Part shown: piece after piece, positions 54,880 to 64,000 of the stretch
Position numbering within the stretch: the first letter of the stretch is position 1
How the letters are laid out: each line of letters begins with the position of its first letter
DNA from: Hyperoodon ampullatus
Lineage: Eukaryota > Chordata > Mammalia > Artiodactyla > Ziphiidae
Reading direction: 5' to 3'
Assembly: GCA_949752795.1 (NCBI GenBank)
Contig: OX457074.1
Location: 3,237,527 to 3,301,526 of the forward strand
Length of the DNA stretch: 64,000 nucleotides
Notes under the pieces: model-generated
The model's input: only the letters and a program-made list of their open reading frames with translations
Databases searched by the model: none
What the model was told of the DNA's origin: nothing
Made by a program: the position numbers and the translations under genes

Positions 54880-55530
54880 GCGCGCGTCCTCTCCTCCTTG
54901 GGTAGATCCGGCTCCTGACGAAGGAGCTCTGCAGGGCCCGAATTCTCTCTTGACCTTTTCTCTAAAGATCTGCCTAACGTTTTTGCTCAGTTTCTTTACA
55001 CTGCCCAGGTAGGATAAAGACGCAAACCATTCTGCCTTCCAAAGAGTTCCTGAAAGTGGTGGGAATGCGCGGCTGAAGGTCCCCCCACCCCACCCAGCAA
55101 AGCGCTGGCAAGGGCTCGTTGGTCCACCAGCGGAATATCCGGTGCGGTAGAAAGAGGCTCTGTTTGCGACCTGGGATCGCGGAGCCCCGCCTGGAGTTCT
55201 GGGAGGCAGGATGCGGGGAGGTCGGCTCGTTGCCGGGATCCCGCGGTTGATGGGCGCCTCTTCGGAGAGCGAGACGCGGCCTCTGCAGCCCCGCCCCCCC
55301 CCCGATCCCTCCGACTCCTCGCTTGCCTCCCTTGTTCCCCAACTTCATCCCCGCCGACCCTCCCGACCCCAGGCAGTCCTGGCCGTCCCAGATGTCCTCT
55401 GGGGATAACTAAGCGCGTGGTGATCACTAAGTTCCGAGAGGGAGCAGCTTTCTCTCAGTTTCCCGAGAACCAGAGGCCAAGTCGATAGACGGTCCTCCCC
55501 CACCACCCGCGCCGTCCAGAGTGGAAGGGC
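54880..55530. promoter_or_regulatory. CpG-rich block
   Basis: Elevated CpG and GC from cagcgcgcg at about 54880 to gcgccgtcc at about 55515. No recognised exon. Similar in type to the block at 57.1-57.7 kb. Confidence 0.4.
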
Positions 55531-55899
55531 CAAGGCTCCAAAGGCCCATCTGCCAGGTGTCTGGAGGAACCGTATCTTAGACCCTACCCCAATTTTCTAG
55601 TGCTTTGTAAGTTCTTGGGTGAGAGTCTGTGACCTGTCGAGGGGTTTGCCCTGGGCTGAGGCTTCGAGGGAAGGAGACAGAGGGGGAGCCAGGCCTGAGG
55701 TCTTAGGTCTCTAGCGCTGAAGCCGTTTCCATCAGAGTCCAACCTGGGACTTTTCTGTGTCTTCTAATCTTAAGGAGAGTCAGAGAAGATGAAGAAATGA
55801 TTAAGAAAAAACAATTCTATCCCCACTTTCCAATAAGAATGGAATTCTGCAAGAGAAAATCCAAATGGGCAATAGTCTGAAATCTACACTCTAGTCCCT

Positions 55900-56640
55900 C
55901 CAGAAAAAAAAAAATATGTCAGGAAAACTCTGATACATATAAACTCCAAATCCTCAGTCACAAGTATAATCATAGGGACAAAACCCACAACCTCACATTT
56001 TAGTAAAATATCGTAAAAAACAAATTAGTAAGAAACTAGATTAACAAAAACCAATAGAAAAATGGGAGGACAAGAAAAGACAGTTCTCTGAAAAAGGACA
56101 TACAAATTGCTTTAACACTGTGAAGCAAGGTTCAACCTCTATGAATATTAAAAATTCACAAAGCCTCAAAGGTATCAAATACCTCCCATTTCTAAGAATA
56201 TATCATACCGATACACTTGCATATATACACAGAGTAGCGTATTTTGGTGCAATAGCAGGAAAAAGAAAAAAGGAAGAGAAAATTGGGAACAATCTAAATA
56301 TCTATCAATAGTAGCCTGGTTAAATAAATTGTGGCACATTCATACAATAAAATGGAACCATTAAAAAGACATTAGTAAAGACATAAAAACATCATTAACG
56401 CTTAAAAAAAAGACAAAATGCAAAGCTATGTGTATGGTATGCTGTCTTTTGTGTTAAAGGTATTTGTAAGAAAACAGAGGACTCTGAGAACAGTGGTTGC
56501 TTCTGGGAGGAACGGAGATCAGAAGAGACAGAGAACTACTTTTCAGTCTATGTCCTTTTGTAGCCTTGGGATTCTACTTTTAGCATACATTACCTAATTT
56601 TTAAAAAGATGGATTAAAATCTGGTATTTATTAGGTTAAT
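55900..56640 (+). repeat. Old L1 3' fragment, plus
   Basis: Sense L1 text: aatagaaaaatgggaggaca, acaatctaaatatctatcaa, ggttaaataaattgtggcac, ggaaccattaaaaagac. Confidence 0.75.
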
Positions 56641-57099
56641 AGTATTCATTTTTAATTTTATAGATAATAAAATTTATTACGGAAAAATTGAAAACAGAAA
56701 AATTAAAAACAAATTACATTTCTGCTTATGAGGTCTGATCTACACAATCTTTGTAACAACTAAAATGTAGACTTCTCTCAGAATCAGAATAAAAATCAGG
56801 CCGTTGACTTATTCGTTTTAAAAAATAAAAACAAAAGGTTTTTTTTTGCTTGTTTTTGTTTTCTGTTTTTTTTTTCTGAAGCAAGTTTTCAGAGTTTAAC
56901 CCGACGAGAACGATGCTAAAGCAGGCACTTAGCTGGTAGTCCGAGTACAAAGATTTATTTGGCGGGGTGGGGGCGGGGGCGGTAGGAATTAACTTTTAGC
57001 TCCCAGACCAGGTCTATACATCTGAGATCTCCGACCGAAGAGTGAAAAGGGGACATTGTTTGCACCACTCAGAGCAAAAATTAAGCCAAACTCTAGCCG

Positions 57100-57700
57100 T
57101 TCATTTTCCAGTTGAAACATATGTACTGTTGCGGGACTTCCCGCCTTCTCCCTGTCGGCTCGGCTCTGTAGATCTTCCGACCATTTCGCCCAGGGACCGG
57201 CCGAGGCGCTCTTGGAAATGCTATTTTCGGCGGCCACTTGGCGGGGAGTCGGCGGGCGACTTGAGCTGCGGCTGCCCTGGGGCATCTGGGGATGGAGACC
57301 GAGCAGAGGTAGAGGCACCCTCCCCTGCTGGGAGTAAATGCTCCTGGAGGGAAATGCCTCCCTCTGAGCCCCTCGCGGCCTCCCCAGCCCCTGGCTTCCC
57401 AGCCCACCTTGACCGCCGGACCGCTTCGGGCAATCTCACCGGGTTGGGCCGGCTACCGCGCGTCATTCTAAAGAAAGTCGGCCCTTTAGGCCAGGTATCC
57501 TAGGATACGGTGAGGAAGCCAGCGGGCCTGAAGTTCTCCCGATCCCTGCACTGAGCTGGGGGCCGGGGGTGAGGTGAGGGACATGGGGCGAGAGCCAGGC
57601 GGCTTCTGGGGCGCCTATGGGTCCGCTGCTCCCACCCGCTTCGGTTGGGGTGGCTCTGGGCACTTGCTCTCCGTTTCACTGGAGCGACCAGCGACCGACT
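57100..57700. promoter_or_regulatory. CpG-rich block
   Basis: High CpG with several long open frames on both strands and no homeodomain or other family motif. A G-rich tract (56964-56980) precedes it. Possibly the promoter of a non-coding transcript upstream of HOXB13; this is inference. Confidence 0.45.
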
Positions 57701-60600
57701 CCAATCCATGCAGGAGAAACATGAGTCTGTGGCCCAAATCCTCCTCTGCCTAGACCAGTGCCTCAGCTGTCTTCCCAGCCTCCCTCACTAAAAACATAGG
57801 GAAACTGAGGCACAGAAAGATTCAAGACATTTGCTGGAATTGGGTCAAGAAGGAGATCTTGGGGATGGTTTCTTGGCCAGCAGGATATTTGGCAAACCCA
57901 GAGGATGAATTCTGTGAGGCGGAACAGACAAGTAAGGGAGGTCCGAGTTGGGGGTCAGGAGAGGGGCTGCTGGAGGACACTGAGATCCCACACTCCCGGA
58001 GCCCCTCACGAAGAGGCCTGGGGAGGGAGATTTTGATTTAAAAGACAGCAAGGCAACCCACCCCCCCCACCCCGTGTCTCCTCAAAGAGCAGCTGCTCAG
58101 AGCCTGAAATGGTCCAAACATCATGGGAATTATAAACTGACTGGATTTACCCCCAAACCATTAATTTCCTCCATTTCCTCCCTTCCTGGGGATTCTGCTA
58201 CCCATTTTCAGCCCTCTCCAAAGAAACTTCTAAATGAAGGAAAGATCAGCGTCAGCCCAGCAGGGCCCTTGGAATCTTGTTCCTCTGTCACATCCTCCCC
58301 CATCTGACTGGCATGGCTAAAATGGGGGGGGGGGGGCTTGGAATCTGAGTACTTGCCTAAATGCTCCAGCCTTCTTTATGTAAATATGGTTGTGGCTCTG
58401 TCACACCAGGCAAGAGGAGATGACCAAGAATAAGACTAATCATAAACATAAAATAAAAACTCATTGGCTTTTTGGGACTTGAAAATTGTGGTTGGGCCTC
58501 TGGTCCTGCTTCTGGCCTATAACCTGATCAAGGAAATAAAAACTGAAGTTGATAAAACTTCGAGATCATTCAAGGGTGTTTTGTTTATATGCAACAAACC
58601 AAAGCACTTCCTCTCCAATACTGAATCAGTAAAGGTGAGCGATTTTCCCCCATGGGAGTTGTGGGAGAGAATCCAATCCTAGATTGGAGCAGAAGGGGCC
58701 TGACCACCTCCCTTCAGGAGTTAACAGCTCAGGGAAAGCTGTTTGGTTGAAGAAAAGACAAACAATGACTCTGGCTGATTTCTCCTGGAATTGGCTGAGC
58801 TGCCTGGGCATTTTGGCATCTTAAAAGGCCAACCTAGCGGGTGCTGAAGTAGGATATCTGTATCTGTGTCAATACAGGTTATGGAAGATCCCAGCCCCCG
58901 CTGCTTTCCTGTCCAGCTCACTAGGACCTCCCCTCTGTTCTGCATGCAGTGAAATTCCCTAATTTCTTTGCTCCAATTTCGATCCCTATTCTTTTCTCTA
59001 TATATGCTCCCATCCGGCTCTCTATCCGTCTCTCTGTCATAGACTGCATCCATTTTTCTAGGGGGCTTCCGCTGAATTCATTCACTCCTGGTGAAAAAAT
59101 GAACAGGTCACTGGTTAATCGGCCCGCATGTTCGGTCAGAGCATCTGTGTGATGGTGCAACTGCTGTCTGTGGTCCTGTCAGTCTGTCTTTTTGCAGGCG
59201 GAGCTTGTGGGTACTGTTTTGGATGTATTATGGACTGGACAAGCTGTCTTCTTGGGGCGGGTGACCCACCTACCTATGTTTATTAAATTCCCACACACTT
59301 TGAAATGATATCAAAATTTCTTTCCTCCTGAAACTGAAAATATGAGTAAGCCAGAGAGGGAAGGCAATTTTATTTTGTTTCAGTTTGGAGTCTCCTTGTC
59401 TTGGCTATGTCTGGAAAAAAAATTCCAGGCTGAGATTCCAGCTGAGACAGACTTTCCTCTCCATTTGGAAAGACCCCACTTCGGGGATCAGCCAGGACAG
59501 ATTTCTGGGGTCCGGAGGGAGCTGAGGGGTGTTTGAAATCCAGCCTCCCTTTTCCTAAAAAAAAATATAAATTCTGGCATCCAAATCAAGGAAGGAAATT
59601 AAAGGAGGCAAAAGGGAAAAGAAAACAAGCCGGGGGAGGCCTCTCTTGGCTCCGATCTGGCTCAGTACAGGTCCCCTGGCAGAGCCTCCAAGCTCAACTC
59701 AGGGGCCAGACCAAGACTAAGAGAAAACACATCACCCTGCTCTTCTTTTTAAATCTCCCCCTCCTTTCTTCCCCCCCTAAAGACCCCCACTCTTCCCTAG
59801 GGCAGGAACCCAGACACAGTGCCAGAATCTCCCACCTCTTCTTGGTTGAACTCTGGCTGGGGGGGCTTTAAATCGACCTTGGACCCCTGTCCCTCTACCC
59901 GCCTCCCTGCCTCCCACTAGCACTGCCTTCATCTGGGGAAGGAGCCTAGCGAACACGTATCACTGCTCAGAGCAGCCAGACTGCTCCCCCCACCCACTAT
60001 ACCTCCAGACACTCTTTAAATGAACACATTCAGCTCCCCAACCCCACTCAAAAAAGTCTAAAAAATGTAGCCTCCCTGATGCTATGGACCAGCCCTGCAG
60101 AGCTAATGGCTCTATGGGGATCCCACACTCGTTCTGGGAAGGAGCCTGTTTTGTAGGTGTGGGGCCTGGGGTAAAGGGCTTTTAAGTTAAACAGAAAGGA
60201 GTGTAAATCCTAGACAAGAGCAATTCTGTGCTTGCACAGCAGAGACCTCATGATAGGCGGCAAACATGAATCTTGGATGATAAACACTGAATTTCAGAGG
60301 CCCCAGCAGTAGGAGGACCAGCAGATGCCAGGTTAGCTGAAGCAAAATTCAGCATACATTTCTATTCTGCAGTGAGATGGCTTCCCGGGTCCTTTGCAGA
60401 CATTTTGCCAAAAAAAGTGACTAATACACATACATGTGCATGTGTGCATGTGTACACAAAGCACCAGATTTTCTAAGAAAGAAACCCTGTCAAATCAGCA
60501 GTTGGAAAAACAAGACTCAATCTCTTAGTACCGCTGTCCAGCTGAGGAAGCTCTCTTTAAGCTAAAGTCACACTTTTATTTCACCCCAAGACCTTCTAAG
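57700..60600. other. Intergenic unique sequence with few repeats
   Basis: No young insertions over about 2.9 kb, in contrast to intron 12. A run of about twelve G lies near 58325. Low repeat content is typical of Hox-cluster flanks. Confidence 0.45.
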
Positions 60601-60639
60601 GATAAATATGAGTTTTGTGTAAGTCTCTGGAGAGGACCA

Positions 60640-60830
60640 CAAGCAGCCTGTTACTCTGAATGGATTATGTGAGATTCAGTTTACGAGGGCAAATTGCATT
60701 TCACACATGAGTCACCTTGAATAACCCAATAATTAATTAAAACCATGTTCTGCAGGGGATAATTTATTACGTTCATCAGCCTTTTATGAGCTAAGTGTAG
60801 TTTGGAAATGAAAAATGTGAGGGCTCTTCA
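60640..60830. promoter_or_regulatory. Putative conserved enhancer with posterior Hox sites
   Basis: Repeat-free AT-rich block with TTTACGAG (60680-60687, exact reverse of the HOX13 consensus CTCGTAAA), TAATTAATTA (60730-60739), TTTATTAC (60763-60770) and TTTATGAG (60783-60790). Four posterior-type sites within about 110 bp next to the HOXB13 locus suggest a cis-regulatory element. Conservation was not testable here. Confidence 0.45.
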
Positions 60831-61489
60831 ATGATGTTTGCACTGCATTCTGCACTGGCTCATGGAGATTCCCTCTCACCAGATCCCAGAGAGCAAAGTC
60901 AGGGGGAGGGGGACTTCAGCTTGGAAGGGTAGAGCCCATTTATTGCAGCTGAGTTGGACCCTCTTCAGCTCCTGTAACCGGGGCCCGGCCAGTGTTTCCT
61001 GGACTTCCTCTTGGAGATGAGTTGGGGCTTTGGGGTGGCTGAGGCACCAAAGCTGGGAGCCCTGGAAAGAGGGAAGTGGTGTGGGCAGTGGGGAAGGGGG
61101 TCAGGGATGAAACAAAATCCTAGCTCCAGGCTCCTTGGCAGTTCCTGGGAAAGAAAAGTCAGCACCATGGGACTCTTCTCCATGTCAGGAGGTCACAGCT
61201 TCTCCGGCTGGGCACCACCAAGCCCAGATCTTTTCTTAGTTTGGAGGCTGGGGGCGGGCATTGCTGTATGTGTATGGAGGTGCTTCTCCATAGACGTGAG
61301 ACCAGAACAAGCTTGTAGGCTGGTTCCTCTTCCCCCAGTAGAAATCCCCACATTCTCCTCGGGCACCACCAACTATGAGAGAAACAACCTATTGGTTATA
61401 TGTATGTTGTAATCTTTATACAGAATCTCCACTTCCCTCATCTTTATTGTCTCCGAGAAGCCCTGTGTGGAAGGCTGGGCAGAGACAAT

Positions 61490-61590
61490 CATTCCCACTT
61501 TACAGATGAGGAGACTGAGGGTTGGAGAGAGATGGCCAGCCCAAGGACACACAGCTGGCAACATGTGCCAGAGCAGGGAGAGAAGTTCAA
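61490..61590 (-). repeat. MIR SINE fragment, minus
   Basis: Antisense core: cactttacagatgaggagac, then aaggacacacagctgg. Confidence 0.7.
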
Positions 61591-62129
61591 GCTCCCCATG
61601 TCAATAATGCCCTAGGGGCAGGAAAGAGTAAGATACGGCAAAGCTAGGCTGGCCACTGCACCTTGGAAACAGACCATGCTCTTTGGTTCCCTTGGGAAGC
61701 ATGGAGGCCTCTGGGGGCACCCCCAAGGAGGGGACTGGACAGTCCTGCCACAGTGGCAGTAATCTTGCCTCTAGATCTGAAGCTGTGTATCAGTCTCTGA
61801 CACTCCTCAAAACCTGGATAATCCAAAGACTCATCAGAGGATTCCATTCTTGGCTGCCTGGGAATGGGGGAGGGAGGGAGGTCCCCCATTCCAAGGGCAA
61901 TAGGGAACCAAAGGGGGGCAGAATATGGCCTGTGGGGGGAGGGGCTTTGCCTGGCCCAGCTCCATTTTCTTTGGGAGGGGCTGCAGGAAACTGTGCAGCT
62001 CTCCTGTCCACAGCCAGTTGCCCTAGACAGTGGAGCAGAAACCTGTAAGAATAAGTTGTTTGGTCTAACATAGAACAGTAATCTTTTTTGAAGATGACCA
62101 ATACCTTTGGGAATATGGTTGACCCGGGT

Positions 62130-62490
62130 TTTTTTTTTTAATCTATTTATTTTAATTTATTTATTTTTGCCTGCGTTGCGTCTTCGTTGCTGAGCTCTGG
62201 CTTTCTCCAGTTGCAGCGAGCAGGGGCTACTCTTCATTGCGGTGCACGGGCTTCTCATTGCGGTGGCTTCTCTTGTTGCAGAGCACGGGCTCTAGGCACT
62301 TGGGCTTCAGTAGCTGTGGTACTCGGGCTCAGTAGTTGTGGCTCGCGGGCTCTAGAGCACAAGCTCAGTAGTTGTGGTGCACAGGCTTAGTTGCTTTGCG
62401 GCACGTGGGATCTTCCCGGACCAGGGCTTGAACCCGTGTCCCCTGCATTGGCAGGCGGATTCTTAACCACTGCACCACCAGGGAAGTCCC
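62130..62490 (-). mobile_element. CHR-family SINE (long form), minus
   Basis: T-rich tail at the left, gcgttgcgtcttcgttgctg, repeated agtagttgtgg blocks, and the right-edge head accaccagggaagtccc. Target duplication tgacccgggttt (62120-62131) and tgacctaggttt (62491-62502). Confidence 0.94.
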
Positions 62491-62504
62491 TGACCTAGGT
62501 TTTC

Positions 62505-63685
62505 AAATAAACAAATGGTATGAAAAAAAGGAGACAAGGAGACTGCCATAAGAAAGTTGAGACATATCAACCAAATGTAATGTGTGACTTTATTTAGATT
62601 ATGATTTGAGTAAACTAATTGTAAAAAGACAAATTTTGAGACAACTGAGGAAACTGAAACATGGATAGTGTTAAGAGGTTATTGTTAATTTTGTTATGTG
62701 TCATAATCACATGAAGGATCTGTTAAAAAAAGAAGAAAAGAAAAAGAAAGAAAGAAGTCCTTGTCTGTTAAGGATTCAAACCAAAGTATTTTTGGATGAA
62801 ATGATGTCTGGGACATGCTTTAAAATACTCCAGAAAAAAGCTGAAATAAGATTCGTTTTGAGTTGTTAATTGTTGACACTGAATGATGAGTTTAAGGGGT
62901 TATTATACTCTTCTGTATGTGTGAAATTTACTTTTTATTTTTACTGTTTACTTTTCTGTATATGTGAAATTTGCCACTAGAAAACAAATCAATAAGGCTG
63001 TGGATCCACATCCCAGAAAAACCACACACACACACACAAACACACACACCAACTTTCACGCTCAATATCAAGGGGTGAGCCTTTGAGAACCCTCATGGAA
63101 TCAAGTTCAGAATCTTCAGGCTCACCAAACACCCATTTTTCCCCAGAGAGAGAGCAGGATTGGAAAGTGTTTTAGCACCAGACTGACCCCATCGTTTTCC
63201 TTCTCTGCAGTGCTGTGGGTGTGGGCAATGGGGCCAACAAACACTGAGGAGTTTGAGTCTCGGGGGATTCAGCTATAGGTGAATATTCCAGGCATTGCTC
63301 CCTCCTTGGTCTTATGGACTAAGCTCCTAAGTGAAACAGGGTGGTAGGAGAGGGGTAGGCATAAGCAGGCTGAGCTTAGTCCCTAACTTCGTAGTTTTAG
63401 AAGTCACGGGGAATATATAGAAAAATTACTGCGTGTTCCTGAAATTTGTATAATATTGTACATCAACTATGCCTCAATTTTTAAAAATGCGTGTGTGTTA
63501 AAGATTCCTTTATCTTGGAGTCAGTATTTTATTTTTCCCCAATCCCTTTATTTTTCTTTAATAACTTCCCAAATATCTCAAGTCTATTTGTATCAGTCTG
63601 TACTTTTAAATGGGATTTATTTCCATTTTAAAAATTGGAAACGACTTGGTGTTTGAATAGGGAAGAGAAAGTGAAATGGTCAAAG
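62505..63685. other. Intergenic sequence, no gene recognised
   Basis: AT-rich unique sequence with a purine run near 62730 and a CA repeat at about 63025-63050. No exon found. Confidence 0.4.
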
Positions 63686-63689
63686 CCTG

Positions 63690-63890
63690 GATTTGGTGCC
63701 ATAAAGACCCATGTTGGAGTCCAGGCTTCATTATTTATTAGCTTCTTGAAGCTGGACAAATTAATCTCCTAAACCTCAGTTTTCTTATCTACAAAAACGA
63801 GAGTAACAATTGCCCTCTACCCAGTTCTATTGCTGTGAGGATTAAATGAAAACTACACACAGAGCGCTTACACTCCCTGGCACACCCGCA
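63690..63890 (+). repeat. MIR SINE, plus
   Basis: Sense MIR: cctaaacctcagttttctta, ctgtgaggattaaatgaaaa, gagcgcttacactccctggc. Confidence 0.75.
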
Positions 63891-63899
63891 CATGAGTGA

Positions 63900-64000
63900 C
63901 GATGATGATGAGGATTCTGAAGGAGACTCCCCAGGAAGCCCGAGGGGCAACGCGCCGGGAGGTAGGGGCGCGAGGTGCTGGCCAAAGCGGCGTCCAGGGA
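63900..64000. other. CpG-rich right edge
   Basis: After a gat-triplet run (63901-63912) the sequence turns CpG-rich (caacgcgccggg, ggggcgcgagg). It may be the start of another island toward HOXB13, but it is cut by the window end. Confidence 0.4.

Noticed and set aside
7842..62490. tRNA genes at the many gggttcgtgcccc / gggttcgagccc sites
   Set aside because: These are B-box parts of tRNA-derived SINEs with degenerate heads and A-rich tails, not tRNA genes.
57042..64000. HOXB13 or PRAC1 coding exons
   Set aside because: I searched the open frames on both strands for the homeodomain and N-terminal HOXB13 features and saw none. The gene should lie to the right of the window.

Overview
This is a mammalian nuclear window and almost certainly cetacean (whale or dolphin). 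It carries near-consensus copies of the tRNA-Glu-derived CHR SINE family on both strands, younger cetartiodactyl-type L1 3' ends, and old mammalian repeats (MIR, L2, MER5-like, a MaLR-type LTR). No bacterial-style gene organisation exists. Most open frames are repeat-derived or chance.

The one protein-coding gene I can support is TTLL6, a tubulin polyglutamylase, on the + strand from 9994 to 38769. I could place 14 coding exons whose phases all agree and whose sum is 847 codons plus stop, close to the human protein as I remember it (about 843 residues). The ATP-grasp/TTL core (exons 2-9) is intact at the residue level. The exception is the tiny exon 2: the only AG acceptor puts a stop codon in every reading frame. 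A TG three bases downstream would restore the expected reading. Intron 12 (about 11.9 kb) is a sink for L1 and SINE insertions.

Layout: 1-2030 is unique sequence. 2030-2700 is a CpG island with GC boxes, an octamer and a CCAAT box. By the known synteny CALCOCO2-TTLL6-HOXB13 (human 17q21.32) it is most likely the promoter of CALCOCO2, reading leftward out of the window. 2.7-9.9 kb is intergenic with MIR/L2/L1 pieces, a 40-bp tandem repeat and a CHR SINE. 9.9-38.8 kb is TTLL6. 38.8-64 kb is the TTLL6-HOXB13 interval. It holds an inverted partial copy of TTLL6 exon 13 at 40.3-40.5 kb, MER5-like elements, L1s, SINEs, three CpG-rich blocks (about 50.2-50.8, 54.9-55.5 and 57.1-57.7 kb), and two repeat-free blocks rich in homeodomain sites (47.6-47.9 and 60.6-60.8 kb) that look like conserved enhancers. 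I found no homeodomain or other HOXB13 coding sequence, so that gene should lie beyond the right edge.

The observations most worth a second look are the AG/TG exon 2 acceptor, the inverted exon 13 duplicate bracketing the last exon, a SINE insertion with an apparent 3' transduction, an L1-SINE composite inside one 19-bp target duplication, and the two Hox-site-rich blocks. Comparisons with human sequences are from memory and were not run as alignments.
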